Positions 1 to 12,585 of a stretch of DNA of 64,000 bases are shown here, one piece after another. This DNA is from Kuschelorhynchus macadamiae (lineage: Eukaryota > Arthropoda > Insecta > Coleoptera > Curculionidae): positions 186,001 through 250,000 of the forward strand of contig JAUTXW010001311.1 of the NCBI GenBank assembly GCA_030620095.1, written 5' to 3'. The position numbers and the translations under genes are program-made. Numbering within the stretch: the first letter of the stretch is position 1; the number at the start of each line of letters is the position of its first letter. Below the pieces are notes generated by a model, which worked only from the letters and a program-made list of their open reading frames with translations, ran no database searches and was not told the origin of the DNA.

Positions 1-14
1 AAGTTTCAATTTGT

Positions 15-1046
15 ATGCAAACAGCAATGAAGACCTTAAATGAAAACGCAAACATTCTAGTACTTCCAGCAGATAAAGGCAACGCCACAGTGGTCATGGA
101 CAGAACGGAATATGTGGAAAGGGTTACTCAAATTTTGGACAACAACACCTATAAGGTTATGCAGGCAGACCCCACAAGTAGAATAGAAAGACGCATTACC
201 AATCTGATCAACGCATCCATTCTACCACTAGCGGTGAAAAAATCATTAAAACCAAGCAGCTCCCAGATTCCCAGGTTCTACGGTCTTCCGAAGAGACATA
301 AGGACAATGTACCACTTCGACTAATCGTCAGTCACTCACCCACATACAAATTAGGTAAATATATTTCAAATTTTCCTAATCCGTTTACTGGAAAAACAGA
401 TTCCTTATTAAAAACTCATTTCTTGGAAAAACTTAGGACAATCCAGTTGGATCCCGAAGATATTTTCGATGTTGAATCACTATACGCAAATTTTCCTGTC
501 AACGACTCAATTTCCATTATATTAGACATACTGGATAATAATAATTTTGATAAGAACTTAATAGACCTAGTGGAAGCTTGTCTTACATCTACTTATTTCA
601 TTTTTCAAGGAACTTTTTATAAACAACCTGTATCACCTGTGGTAGCGAATACCTTTATGGAAGCCTTTGAGGATATTGCTCTAACATCCGCTCCTCTAAA
701 ACCAAAAGCACTGGTTCAGATATGACACTTTTGTTGTTTGGCCTCATGGATAGGATAATCTCCTCATGTTTCTGGACACCTTAATCAGCAATATCATAAT
801 ATCAATTTCACAATGGAAATTGAATCTAATGGAACGATTCCCTTTCTAGATGTATATGTTCAAAGGAAGGGAATTGGTGCATTAGGACATCCTGTGTATA
901 GAAAACCGACGCATGCAAATAGATACTTAAATGCAAATTCCCATCACCATCCAGCACGAAAGAAATCGGTTATTAACTCACTAGTATTCAGAGCTATTTC
1001 GGAAACATCGAAACTGACCTTTCAGAGGGAATGGCTATTGCACTGA
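15..1046 (+). pseudogene. Penelope-type reverse transcriptase, broken
   Basis: The first frame (15-725) shows the N-terminal signature LPADKGNATVVMDRTEY, then PRFYGLPKRHK with PLRLIVS, the first catalytic block DVESLYANFP (aspartate kept) and FIFQGTFYKQ. The segment that should read GxAMGSPLSP is shortened to PVSPVVANTFMEAFED. The YVDD block has lost two residues: around 730 it reads RY-DTF in a shifted frame. The thumb is recognisable at 813-1046 (IPFLDVYVQRK, YRKPTHANRYLNANSHHHPA). In this family RT copies the element RNA at a nicked target. With the catalytic box deleted and frames broken, this copy is dead. Confidence 0.88.
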
Positions 1047-1119
1047 AGATATTACCCGTTCAATTAAAAGATATAGTAATCCAACTCTGTCAAAGGAGAG
1101 TGATTAAGAGCCACCATTA

Positions 1120-1611
1120 GGTATTGTTGTTCTTGCCTACATACATGACACTACAGACAAAATAGGACGATTACTTCGGCGGTCCAACATACGTACGATC
1201 TTCAATACACATAAGAAGATTGGACCAAGCTTGCGATCCCCGAAAGATATTGAACCTTTCCTAACAGAAGGGATATATAAAATTGCTTACTCCTGTGGAG
1301 AAGTATATGTGGAAGAAACAGGACGCTCAATATCAACTAGACTTAAGCAACGTGAACGATGTATTCAAAAGAAACAAATTGTTCAATCTGCTGTAGCTGA
1401 ACACCAGCATAACTCTGGCCATATTATAATTGTAAAGAAAAGCAAGGTTCTAGCATTGGTTCCAAGTTTTTATAAACGAAAAATTAGAAAATCTATTGAA
1501 ACATTCAAACATACAAAAAACTTAAATAGAAATTTGGTTTACGGTCTACATCACACGTGGAAACCGATCTTAACATGGGGCCACGGATCGGCGAGCACAA
1601 GTCGGGTATAA
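1120..1611 (+). pseudogene. GIY-YIG endonuclease domain of the Penelope-like element
   Basis: One frame runs from the linker (IRTIFNTHKKIG) through EGIYKIAYSCGEVYVEETGR and SISTRLKQRER to a C-terminal tail. GIY-YIG nucleases nick DNA for target-primed integration. The second half of the signature is YVE instead of YIG. The arginine after TGRS is kept, and AVAEHQHNSGH gives the usual downstream His/Glu region. Altered residues and the separation from the RT frame argue for a relic. Confidence 0.82.
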
Positions 1612-1644
1612 AAGCCCGCCTGAATCTCTTCGAGCTCATTCAGT
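1607..1644 (+). promoter_or_regulatory. TATA box plus initiator-like motif in the Penelope terminal region
   Basis: TATAAAAG at 1607-1614 is followed by TCAGT at 1640-1644, matching the arthropod initiator. The TATA-to-start distance is about 34 bases, slightly long. Penelope elements drive transcription from their terminal repeat, so a promoter just after the endonuclease is plausible. Activity is inferred only. Confidence 0.4.
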
Positions 1645-1700
1645 GTTGAGATCTTGTGGAGTAAAGATCCCTCGTGCAATTGAAGGCGAAACGTCGCATA

Positions 1701-2769
1701 GTAACTCCAATTTGACACAACCTAGTCCCAAGAACCATGATTTCTTAATTGACCAAAGGCGTGAAAGCTTCCGTTCGATTTTTCTAATGCAAATGAGTGA
1801 GATAAATGCAATTTATCCCACGCTCGTAAATATATATAGTTTGCTAAGTGTGTGAGGAACAAGCGGTGCACAAAAGTATTGAGATATTTTGTATAATATT
1901 TACTTTGTTACAGTTTTTGAAATATATATTTTATTCCACTGATGTTTGGTTTGCTACAGTTTATTATTTGAAATCGTCGAGCAATCCTAAAGCAAACCTT
2001 AAAATCTGCCACCCGCGTAATTGTATTAAATTAACTATATTATGGAAATCAACTGTGTTTTACTCCAGCGAGAAGGGATTGTAGAAATTAAATATTAGAA
2101 CGCGACCGCTCCTATACAAACATTATCAAAGAAACACACATCTACATTAGCAGCGTTCTCACAAAAGTGGGTTATCCCACGGGACTCACTTATTAGCCAT
2201 TATTGCTGCCCTAGGGTGACATCAAACTACCAGACCCGTTTATACCATTTATTCAAGATGAAGCTTGATTAGTTCTGTTTATAATAGTTTTTGCGTAGTT
2301 TCATTTTACCGATAAGTTATCATGGTTGAACCTATATTTAGTTGAGAACATTAAAGTTTTGGTTACCAAACTGATAAACTTATATATAATTATTACCATT
2401 TGAAATAATATCAATTCAAATTTCATAATTTAATTAATTAATTAATGACATTGTGTATTGCGTAATTAGCATGTTTTATGAGATCTCCACAGAAAGTCGA
2501 ATATATCAATAAAAAAATAATGAAGTTTGGGAAGAAGTGATTATTTTAAAGTTTAAAATACCTGTACCTTAAAAAATATGAGAAATGTCAGATATGTATT
2601 ACGCTTTTAATTATTTCCAAGGTAACACAATTTACATTTGTAATAGTTTGTTAAATATAACTGTTAAAATAAACTCAAATGGCAAGATTGGAGGTTGCAA
2701 TACGTCTAACGAAATTTTATTAAAATCTGTAATATATACAAAAAAAAGTATCATAATTTAATATTGTAA
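1701..2769. other. AT-rich stretch, no gene seen
   Basis: Short frames here have no recognisable domains. The only pattern is a (TAAT)n run near 2430-2447. Some of it may be remaining Penelope terminal sequence. Confidence 0.5.
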
Positions 2770-3420
2770 ATAATAGTTTATGAGGTCCTCTCCTTATCTA
2801 CTGTTTATCGAATTGACTTCAAATTTTGGTCAAAAATGAAGGGTTGTATGGGAATGACTACATTTTTAGTAAAAATTCAACATGGCAGAACAAAACATCG
2901 TCCTAGTTAAACGTTAACAAAAATTATTACTAAAAAACTACTTAGTTAATTTACCTCAAATTCGTCACAAAAATCAAGTATGGCATGGGAATGATTTGGT
3001 AAGATTTTAGTTTGAACTCAAGGTATAGAAACAAAATGGAGACCTAATAAATTGTTTAAAATATCGGCGCATTTTTTTTCTATTGACTTCTTATTTTGCA
3101 CAAATATAAAATTTGATATAGGGATAAACTGATAAAATGTTGGGGTAAATTGAACGTGATGGAACAAAATGGCGGGCTAATGAAATTTTGAAACAATCAC
3201 CGTTAAAAACTACTTATTAAATTGGTTTTAAATTTCGCCCAAAAATCAAGTTGGACAGAGGTAAAACTAGTAAAATATTTGTACGAATCCAGTGAAACAA
3301 AATATCGGCATATTAAAATGAATGAAATGAAAAATTTGAAAATCAGTATGTAAAAAATCGGTGAAGTTTCTTTAACCAGAACTTCTCTTGATCTTAATTC
3401 TTCTTTTTATTAGGAATAGT
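2770..3420 (-). repeat. Dispersed modular repeat, copy 1 (inverse orientation)
   Basis: Phrases such as gacttcaaattttggtca, 'aaaatggcgggctaat' and 'aaaaactactta' recur at 24.2-24.7, 30.9-33.3, 35.9-38.7 and 55.7-57.3 kb. The unit is modular: ~150-bp monomers each with a 'cgccattttgtt'-like block, a 'taccaaaattttaccag' block and a 'ggataagtagtttttt' block. No coding capacity. Confidence 0.75.
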
Positions 3421-3937
3421 AAAGGAGATTCTATTTAGTAGTTACATGCTTATATTGTGTTATCTTTTACTTTTCTAGGCAAAGAGGAGATTCCTTATGA
3501 AGGAAAACTTCAGGATAACTTACTCATTCCAATATCTAGTTAGGTAAAATAGTCAAATACATGAACAAACTACAATGAAACAGTAAAACAGTATTTAGTT
3601 TATTTATGGTAATATAAAGAATTAATGGCAGTTCTGCATTTCTGTTTATGGAAGCAACTAAACTTATAATTACAAACGCATAGCCATCTTAAATAAAACC
3701 ACTATTATTTTAAAACCAGAAACATAAGATCTTCAAAATGGAAGGTAGATTTTAAATGATACACCCTATGACAACGCATTAAAATTATTAAAACCATTTA
3801 GGAGAATAAAATTTTGTAGGATTTCTGATTAAACTGGAGGAAACACTTTTAATATATTAGTAGAAAGTAAACTTAATATACCTCCAAACTACTTATAAAA
3901 TTTGAAATTTTGAGTAGTCAAAAAAGAAAAGAAAAAA
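3421..3937. other. No gene seen
   Basis: AT-rich sequence without a domain-bearing frame between the modular repeat and the direct duplication. Confidence 0.4.
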
Positions 3938-4533
3938 ACAAATATTTGATGATCAACCTGGGTTTAGAGGACGAACAGCCGATATCATATTATTGTGCAG
4001 CCTAGTGGGTTTTATAGCGATAATGACAGGGAGCTGAAATATATTAGACATTTACTCGTTGCTTAAACTATGCTTTACTTGTTGCTAATCTTAAACTAAA
4101 ATAAATTGGCAATACGTTTTGTTTTCCAACATTCTAGTTTTAGTTGATTTTTAATTTGAAGAGGCACTAGGTGGTCACTCCAGTAAACTTACAATTATAA
4201 ATTTGGTAGATCACCTAGCGCCTCTTCAAATATAAAATTATTTAAAACTGGGAAGCTGGAAACAAAAATGATTGCCAATTACTTAAGCTTAAGATTTTAC
4301 TTTAAAAGAGTTACAGTTACATAGATTCCAAAATGTTTATTATTAGTTACTCGTGCTTGTATCAACAACAAACACATATCCTGCATATATTACGCAGAAA
4401 AAATCAGTTGCTGTCCAATTAATTGGCAATTAGGAGTAAATTCCGAAAAATTAAATTTGTAATCAATATATTGATTGTCCCTTAATCTACAAGAGTATTT
4501 CAGGACCGTTTTAAATCTAATACAAACAGATGG
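3938..4533. repeat. Direct duplication, left copy, with internal hairpin
   Basis: Begins ACAAATATTTGAT and matches 4801-5393 almost base for base (e.g. 'cttaaactaaaataaattgg', 'caattaattggcaattagga'). Contains an imperfect hairpin at 4155-4236 whose arms read ATTTGAAGAGGC(A/G)CTAGGTG. The repeated block is non-coding; the hairpin suggests a non-autonomous element. Confidence 0.8.
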
Positions 4534-4799
4534 TCGGTTCTCGACTCAATGGTAAACGAGTGAATTTCCTTACCTTTACTTCTTTCGTTTAATATAACTT
4601 TATACGACGAAGAACCACACAGAAATTGATATTTGGTTGGTTGGCTATATCCCTCATCGGCTCTCAAAGTCGAATGAAATGGCACCTTGTTTGTTTCAGG
4701 TTTTGCGTATTTTGGTTTTAATACTGATACCCCCAAGGAAACAGCCTGATCAGCCTGGCCGGGGCAGATACCACGGTAGCAGATGGCTCCTTGGCCCAT
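4500..4799 (-). other. Unidentified 99-codon open frame between the duplicated blocks
   Basis: The spacer has higher GC than its surroundings and a continuous frame (start MGQGAICYRG, later SQPTKYQFLCGSSSYK). I do not recognise a family. It may be a captured exon or a relic of the element whose ends are the duplicated blocks. The frame overlaps the end of the left repeat, so its C-terminus is doubtful. Confidence 0.25.
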
Positions 4800-4800
4800 A

Positions 4801-5393
4801 ACAAATATTTGATTGTCAACTTGGGTTTGGCGGACGAATAACCGATATCATATTATTGTTCAGCCTAGTGCGTTTTAGAGATATTGATCCCCAATATGGC
4901 GATAATGACAAGGAGCTCAAACATATTAGACATTTACTTGTTGCCTAAACTATGCTTTACTTGTTGCTAATCTTAAACTAAAATAAATTGGCAATAAGTT
5001 TTGTTTTCCACCATTCCAGTTTTAGTTGATTTTTAATTTGAGGAGGCACTAGGTGGTCACTCCAGTAAACTTACAATTATAAATTTACTGGATCACTAAG
5101 CGCCTCTTCAAATATAAAATTATTAATTATTAGTCAAAATTATTGCCAATTATTTTAGCTTAAGATTTAACGTTAAAAGAGTTTCAGTTACGTGGATTCC
5201 AAATTTTTTATTATTAGTTACTTGTGCTTGTATCAACAATAAACAAATATCCTGTAGATATTACACAAAAAAAATCAGTTGCTGTTCAATTAATTGGCAA
5301 TTAGGAGTAAATTCCGGAAAATTAATATATTGGTTATCCCTTAATCTACAAGTGTATTTCAGGACCGTTTTAAATCTAATACAAACAGTTGGT
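4801..5393. repeat. Direct duplication, right copy
   Basis: Second copy of the 3938-4533 block, offset ~863 bases, same orientation, with the internal hairpin around 5035-5112. Small indels between copies indicate an old duplication. Confidence 0.8.
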
Positions 5394-5465
5394 CAATAAA
5401 ATCAATTTTAAAAAACTGAAACGCCAAGCTTTTCCAACTGAACCTTTAAAAAACCCCATAAATAA

Positions 5466-5800
5466 TTGTTATTTTCTTTTCTAAGATCACGCTCCGAAAA
5501 AATAGCTAAAATCTTAAATGGCTGTAGCAATACAGACAAGGTCGTCTTTAGAACAACTACGCTTTTAGTCAATAACAAAGACCACCAAAAAAGTGGAGTT
5601 TATAAACTTAGTTTTAATTCTTGTGATGCCTCATATGTCGTCATGACTTGTAGACTTAGAAGTCACAATTAAAAAACACCTCAATAGACCATCCACTTCT
5701 GCCGTTGGCTTTCATATTAAGTTTAATAAACACCAGTTTTCTCCTTCAAAAAACAGCAAAATTTTAACGGTACTGCCAAATCTGTAAATTCATTGCGGTT
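5466..5800 (+). pseudogene. Second GIY-YIG-bearing Penelope-like remnant
   Basis: The frame reads KIAKILNG, VVFRTTTLLVNNKDHQKSGVYKL, then NSCDASYVVMTCRL, matching the linker and GIY-YIG core of a Penelope lineage different from the one at 1-1700. The expected YIGxTxR is YVVMTCR, so active-site residues are altered. The frame then stops, though a related sequence continues to ~5770 (FHIKFNKHQFSPSKN in another frame). No RT is attached. Confidence 0.6.
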
Positions 5801-5810
5801 AGTAGGTAGT

Positions 5811-7885
5811 GTTTTAATGAATATTACTCGATTATTCTAAAGGGAACACCTTGTAAATTTTATCACCAGAAGAATGCCTGACCTTTCTACTTTTCGAAAA
5901 TGTATATATTGTTTTAATTTATTATTAGTTTTATTATCAATTCGAATTAACTTAAATGAATTAGGTAACATATACTAACAAAAACTTAATAGCACAAATT
6001 AATAAATCATTTGTCGGAAGTGCCCGCTCGGATTATAATATCGCTCCTTCGCATAACATAAAAAAACAGGGACAGACATTTTAGGAGAATAAGGTTCTAT
6101 TGGACCTGCTCTACCTATCCACTGGCAAGGAAATTTTCTGATGATAGATTCTCGAACAATCATGGAAAAATGCTCTAGAGGGCCATTTGGTGAAAAACAG
6201 CTTCTTCAATTTCATCCTGATCAATTGGTTGGTAAAAAAGTTCTCTAACATGTCCATGTAATTATTTCCTCGTACGTTTTTCATAAAGAAGAACGCTTCA
6301 TAAATTTTTGTCAAAGAAGTAGTGTTATGTATGTAGAAAGAACAACACCATCTAACGGTGGCTCCTTATCATTCTCCCTTCACGGAGTTGGAATACTATA
6401 TCTTTTAATTGAACTAGTGAGTTAATAACCGATTTTTTTTGGTGCTGACTTTTTGGTGGTGACAATTTGTATGTATTTTTATTCGTCGTTTTTTTTATAA
6501 ACATTATTTTCCAATGTACCAATTTCCTTCCTTTCTTTATCAGTTACAGACTTAATTTCCATGGAAACTGGATGGATACAAGATTTGCTAACAGCAAATT
6601 CCAAAAGACATTAAGCCATAAGATATGAATTGCAAGAAGGCAAATTCCAACTCCAATCACTTGCATGTGATGGTAATTCAATTTTTATCAATACCTGCCG
6701 CCAAATAAAAAAAAATGTATGATCTTAAAGAGGTTTTGTAGTTACGATACCTAAAACTATTACACTGAACTGCCTTATTAGTAGTTTTGAATATTACATT
6801 TATGTATATGAAGGTAAAAATATTTATAATTGTAGCTGGCTAGTAAAGGCAATGCTGTTGCTTCTTTAGATTTTTGGTAGTCCCTGTAGAAGCACTGAAG
6901 TTGATTTTGCCATGTTTTATTCTGTATCTGTAAGGCTTATCTTTTTTATGTATTCTATTTTTTTTGCTAGTACTGTTTTGAATATATTGGATTATATTAT
7001 TTTAAAATATGTGAGATTTGCGGTTTTTAAGAAGTGGTTGAGTCCTTATTGGATTAAATAAAAATTAAATCTTAATTATCTCAAAATAAAAACATTCGTT
7101 GTTATTTCGCATTATCCTTCAGTTGATACATATATACACACTTACATACATTCGTACATATATATTTGATTGTTGAACATATAACTCACCTGCGCAGTCG
7201 GGTAAAAGATGAGACAATTCTAGTGAAACGCAGGATTACCTATAGCCCTTTGTATTTGAATAGTTAGTATAAAACCTAATTTCGTTGAACGGAGGAAAAA
7301 GGGCTCGATTTTATTTACCAAACATTGACAGTTTAAATTGGATAATTTAACTACAAAAATAGAACGAAATACAATTTAGATTGGACAGAATATTTACGAT
7401 TATTTGAATTTTGGATCGTCTGAAATTTCCGATTTTATCGGGGTTGGAAATTGAGTGCAAAGACACACGAGGAACACTTGACGCGAATTCGTACAGTAAC
7501 AAAGTAGATTACTTTTTTACATGTGAATTTGATTACAAAACAGAATATCAGTCCTGCTAATTGTCAATATTAATTTATAATTGGAAACGAGATTTCCCGA
7601 TCAAAATTTAAATTGCAGTCGCTAGCAAACTTCATTCGTTAACGACATATGCCTATTTCTTTACAGCGATAGGCATTATTTTATTAATAATTTACCCTAG
7701 GTAATGTGGAGATCTATGAGAAGGTCTTGGACTTCTAAAACTGAATCTGATACTGGCAACAAATTAGGAGTCTGCTCATTTCATTTAAGTAAACAAGTGC
7801 TAGTATTTTGAATCTTTGACAGAACCTCTCAGGAATGCAGCCTATTGAAAGTTTGATATTGTTAGTGTAGAGACAAAGTGAGAAG
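5811..7885 (-). repeat. Left arm of a large inverted repeat pair
   Basis: Reverse complement matches 16770-17028 plus 20174-21460 and 22985-23480 over most of its length. Shared words include gaggttttgtagttacgat, aggtaatgtggagatctatg and tcgcataacataaaaaa. About 1.5 kb present in the right copy (21460-22985) is missing here; instead 6350-6450 holds a short Penelope RT fragment like 970-1150. Confidence 0.8.
6061..6330 (-). pseudogene. Transposase C-terminal fragment, Tc1/mariner DD41 type
   Basis: On the minus strand, broken frames give EHFSMIVRESI, RKFPCQWIGRAGPIEPYSP and DFLCYAKERYY. These resemble the FPxRWIGRRGPIEWPPRSPDLTPLDFFLWG region of rosa-type (DD41D) transposases, but the catalytic SPDLTPLD segment is replaced. 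A frameshift separates the first part from WIGRAGP. The same fragment is on the plus strand at 22990-23320. Relic only. Confidence 0.5.
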
Positions 7886-7929
7886 CCAGGATGAAGTCTG
7901 TATGTTAATCAATAAAAAGTATCTCGAGA

Positions 7930-8190
7930 ATACAATAACACGGTCAAGTGTGAGCAAGACATTTCACAAATTTGAAGAGCATGAGAGAGTTAGGGATTTA
8001 CCTAAAACGGGCTGACCACCAGCTTTAACTGAAGACAAAAACTTGATATACTCCCATCAGTACAAGAAAGTCCATATTCTTTAACAAATACCTTAGCACT
8101 AAATAACGATGTTAGTCGATCTTATGTAAAGCGATTTTTAAAGAACCAGAAATACCACCCGTAGCAGTGCATGTCGTACATCATCTGGCA
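7930..8190 (+). pseudogene. Transposase N-terminal fragment, Tc1/mariner DD41 type
   Basis: Frame gives RSSVSKTFHKFEEHERVRDL, then PKTG, a stop, PPALTEDKN, and after a shift DVSRSYVKRFLKNQKYHP. This is the helix-turn-helix and linker region typical of rosa-like transposases (VRDLPRSGRPxTLTEDK). It lies just outside the inverted repeat arm and has stops and frameshifts. Confidence 0.6.
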
Positions 8191-8199
8191 CGACTCTCT

Positions 8200-8262
8200 T
8201 CAAAAAGTGACAATTTTATTGAAAAACGCCTCCCCTCAAAAAGTGACAATTTTATTGAAAAA
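8200..8262 (+). repeat. Short direct repeat, two units, period 36
   Basis: TCAAAAAGTGACAATTTTAT followed by TGAAAAA occurs at 8200 and again at 8236. No function seen. Confidence 0.7.
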
Positions 8263-8478
8263 TTAAAAAACTGGTCTCGCAAATATACCTTCTCTGTAAC
8301 TGTTGTTATTTTTCCACGACTTATAAATTCAGAAAGTTTTCGTACATAAAATATATATTTTTTAGTGGTTTTAGTATACCAGCAGAATGTCAATGAATTG
8401 TCAGAGATTAGCCATTCTGGTTATATTTCTTATATACATAAGAAATATTCTGCTTTTGGTTTTTTATTTGTAGATTTT

Positions 8479-8512
8479 TTGAAGACGGGAGTAGACTTTC
8501 CCCCGAAACGTC
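8479..8512 (+). ncRNA. Hammerhead-like motif, degenerate
   Basis: TTGAAGA, a CGGGAG/CTTTCCC hairpin, then GAAACGTC at 8505-8512. The first core base is T instead of C. Stem I pairing is not evident. Confidence 0.35.
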
Positions 8513-10325
8513 CAGAAAACTGACTATTAAACATATCAGGTAATTGTCTTATTTTGTGTTAGGGTTCTGATTGTGGCGAAAAACCTAAAAAATAGTTTTA
8601 AATCATGAACCCGCCAGTACAAATCGGTAATTATTTTCTTAACTGTTTAAAAATGAAAGGGAAGGGAAAATTGAAGCTCACCCGGACTCCCTTTTGAATC
8701 TAAGTTGATTCTCGTCAACAAATGCCTACCTTTATTTCCTTTTGATATACAGATCATTTTTCAAATTTTGTCCTTTTTGAATAATTGCTGTATCTCCGTT
8801 AATAAGCAAGATAGAGAAAAACTTTCGCAAACAAAAATTTTTATACAAAACTAGCAAAAATGGTTAAACGATTATTTATTAAGTTATTAAAATGTACCAA
8901 TTGTTTGATTATGAAGTAGACCGTGGAAATATATAAAAGTTTGGTTACGTCTAAAAATACGATGGCGTTTTGTTTTTTATTAAAAACCGCTGGCATTTTG
9001 TCAGAATCTGAGCACAACGCAATATTCCCTGAGTAATACTCGAATGACAAAAAATTAAAATCTAAAACCGACAATCCCTTAATCTGGCAGATAAAGTTTA
9101 CGTTTAGTACCTATCATATAACTGACCCCTTTCGCCTATGCAGATAAGAAAGAATCTTTGAGAATGAATATACGTCCGCTTAAACTTCCTACAAAGCAAA
9201 TTGGGAGTTGGATGAAATAAATACATCTGCATGTCGAAATCAATCCCAAGGCTCAGGATGGCTAAGAGAAATAACATTCGAGTCAATGTTATTACTCATT
9301 TGTTAAGTTTTGGGCCGAGGTTTAATAAATCGAAAATAAGCGAATATTTGGCTAAAATCGTTGGGGATATCAAATTGGATCTTGGGACAATATCCTTTCG
9401 ACATTCCACGTAATATTCTAACGTCTTTAATTAACCAAATTATCACAAGCCATAGCGAAATTTTAACCTTCACTAAAACATCAACGTATTTTCGTTTAGA
9501 CATACCAGACTTTCATATATCTCTACTTCATACGCTTTTTAATTAATAAATTGTATTAATTTTTTAGATAAAAACGTGTGTTTTTATCGATAAGTAATTT
9601 ATCTGTTTAATTAGCGAAAGTTAAATCATTGCATATTACCTACAATTTTGAAAAAAATAATAAGTGTTTGGTATTGATGAAAAGTAAATTAATTTCTAGT
9701 CAAAATGTTGAAATATATACAGGATATATAAAATTAAGGTAGCCTTGATCAATTAGCGTGATTAATTTTGTGTCAACATGTGAGTGGTCGATGTTTTATC
9801 TCCTATAGTTTCGCCAAAGTACGTCAAAAAAGAGCCACCCGGTACATAGGAGAAAGGCAATGTAAAGAAAATAGCATTAAAATCAATGACCATATATATC
9901 CTCCTAAACACTCAAATTCAACTTCATATTACAATTAATGCCAAATTAATTTGAAATCTTCACTCGAAAAGAAAAAAACACTAAAATCGTCCACAGGATT
10001 TCGCGAGTAAATTAAGGGATGAAACTTAATCTGATCATGAGCAACTCTAAAATAAATAATAACACTAGCTGGCCCGGCAGATCTTGTTCTGCCTTTTCCG
10101 TTAGATGCCACTATGAGCTTCCAGTGAAATTATAAGAATATGGGGCGCATTCATCACATCGTCCAGAAATTTTGTTGGAAAAAAAAAATTGGTTTTATAG
10201 AAAAAATACGCAATAAAACAATACAAAAAATAGTACTGAAAGTTCTCGGTAACCAGACGATCATTTGTAAAAAATCATGTAAATGGGTGCAGCACAACTC
10301 TCTCACGATCTTGCTGAAAAATCTG
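8513..10325. other. No gene seen
   Basis: Small frames on both strands around 8841-9546 are mirror images of AT-rich sequence without domains. Near 10060-10095 a GC-richer block (ctagctggcccggcagatct) looks like a dispersed repeat end, unassigned. Confidence 0.4.
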
Positions 10326-10437
10326 GCTGTTTAAAATAAGTAAATTTTTTTATTAATTATAAGACAAAATTTGATACATAAAAATCGGTAAAATCGCTTT
10401 ACCAGAAACTCGGGGCTAACGAAAAATACAGGCTATC

Positions 10438-10921
<484 letters not shown>

Positions 10922-11018
10922 TTGATTTTTACTCTTTCACGGATGGAAAAATACAATGTATTTTCATTTCGGGTGTACATCCGTTCACTACTGTCGTTCT
11001 GAAAAGAACAGTTTTGCT

Positions 11019-11055
11019 GACGTTTCGCCAAAATTATATTTGGCATTTTCGAAGC
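11019..11055 (-). ncRNA. Hammerhead-like motif, degenerate (minus strand)
   Basis: Minus strand reads CTTCGAAAATGCCAAA, a short loop, TTTGGC, GAAACGTC. Hairpin and 3' box are kept; the 5' core (expected CTGANGA) is lost. Confidence 0.3.
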
Positions 11056-11861
11056 TTTCTTTCTCGCGTCCGAATAGAGACTGTCAGACTGTAGAGCAGT
11101 CTCTTTTTCGGCATCTAGGGACCCTTAAATATAAAGATCTGAAAAAATCTCACGAGGGAAGTAATAACTAATTATCTTGTGTTTTTAACAAAAGTGTATA
11201 ACACTTTTGCAAAATAAATTTTTTTTGTTATCACAATACAAAAAAAAAACAAGTTTACTTTGCACAGGGGTGGCCCGCATTTAAATAAATGACATTGTAT
11301 AAGTGGTTAGATTTTTAGGGCAAGCGGGTCTCATAAGGTTTGGTGATTGATAGAAAAATCTCACATTCATTAAGTGGCTGTATAAACAGAACATATCCTG
11401 ATTGTTTCACTGATTCGAACCTCCTTCCGACTTTATTAAGGCGCTTGCCATTTTGTGTATTTTTGTTTTTGCCAACCAAAAACTTTTAACCAAATACATA
11501 TTTAGCGAATTTTCTTATTTAGTCCCTCGGCATTTAATATATAAAATAGTATTAAGTGGCTATCTTAATAATATTGCGTAATATAATAAAAAACCATTTT
11601 CTTTCTCCCTGTATATTTGTAAATAGCCCGTTGAGATTTAATAGCTCGATAAAAGAATCACACAACATGTTGGTATTCACTGTGTTGTCTGATTTGATTC
11701 ATAATATTGGTGACCTTTGAACCCGCGCGATAAGACCGCATTCGACTATATGATTTAATTCCATGCAGACAATTGCAAGAGTCATTTAGACGCATCGCGT
11801 CACGCCCGCGCCGTGCCGCGCCGCTTCGGTAAGAACCGGCCTTTATTGGTTTGTATGACAT

Positions 11862-12577
11862 TGACAGAACTGAGAAAAAAAGAAGTGCATTTTCTGCGGA
11901 AAAATACTACTAGCTGGGCTTGTTTTATTTTTTTTTACTTAAAAATGAACGGTAACCTTGGTCGTTTTTCATTTGAAATCGTTTACAATATTAGTAACGT
12001 ATGGAAAATAATTACAGTGGACTTTAAGCTATAAATTAGTTTTGTTGCTTTTAAGGTAACTCTTAAGGTTAACAAGATATAATTCACCATAAAAATAATT
12101 GGAGTTACTTTGGATTCACACAAACAAATACTCAACTGGATAAGAACTTCTCATAAACAAAACCGAAAACAACCCTGTTCCGGCACTATCTGTTTTCTCT
12201 GTAACCGGTGAAATATTGTGCCGGTCTGGAATATTTGTTGATGCGCTTGCAGGCTGCACGTCGTCCTCGGTACTTTTTACGTAAACAGCGCCGGGTCTGG
12301 GTTGTCTAAAATGGCTTTTTATCATCGCTGAGCCCGCAAAGTTTCTAAAGAAATAATGACTCGAATTAAAGTTTGGCTGACTCTTTCCATTTCCCCTGTT
12401 TTCGATTATTAACCAACTTTGTTCTGTAATTGATGATTGTGAAGTTTTTACCTTTTATGATAACATTTGGATACCTATGTAATTGAAAATAGGTTATTCT
12501 AACTTAATCATTTCTTACAAAAAAGGTAAATATTAACTTATATTATTGTAATTTGATTATCTAACTATAAGTTGCGA
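11862..12577. other. Unassigned stretch left of the P element
   Basis: At 12116-12325 (minus) a 69-codon frame starting MIKSHFRQPRPGAVYVK has higher GC and a coding look, but I recognise no family. The rest is AT-rich with no gene. Confidence 0.3.
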
Positions 12578-12585
12578 GTTGCGAC

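Larger units (their letters stand above)
1..1700 (+). mobile_element. Penelope-like retroelement, decayed, open at the left edge
   Basis: The interval carries in order a Penelope-type reverse transcriptase (RT), its C-terminal thumb, a linker and a GIY-YIG endonuclease, the domain order of canonical Penelope elements. The reading frame changes several times, so no product is possible. After the endonuclease come a TATA box and an initiator-like sequence (1607-1644), then GAAACGTC at 1688-1695, as expected of the pseudo-LTR that flanks such elements. The 5' end lies outside the window. The 3' boundary is approximate. Family assignment is firm; boundaries are inferred. Confidence 0.85.

Noticed and set aside
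3938..5393. LTR retrotransposon with 595-bp LTRs
   Set aside because: No TG...CA ends, primer-binding site, polypurine tract or gag-pol between the copies, and the spacer is too short.
8841..9546. Several 60-77 codon frames on both strands
   Set aside because: Overlapping both strands in AT-rich sequence without domains or splice context.
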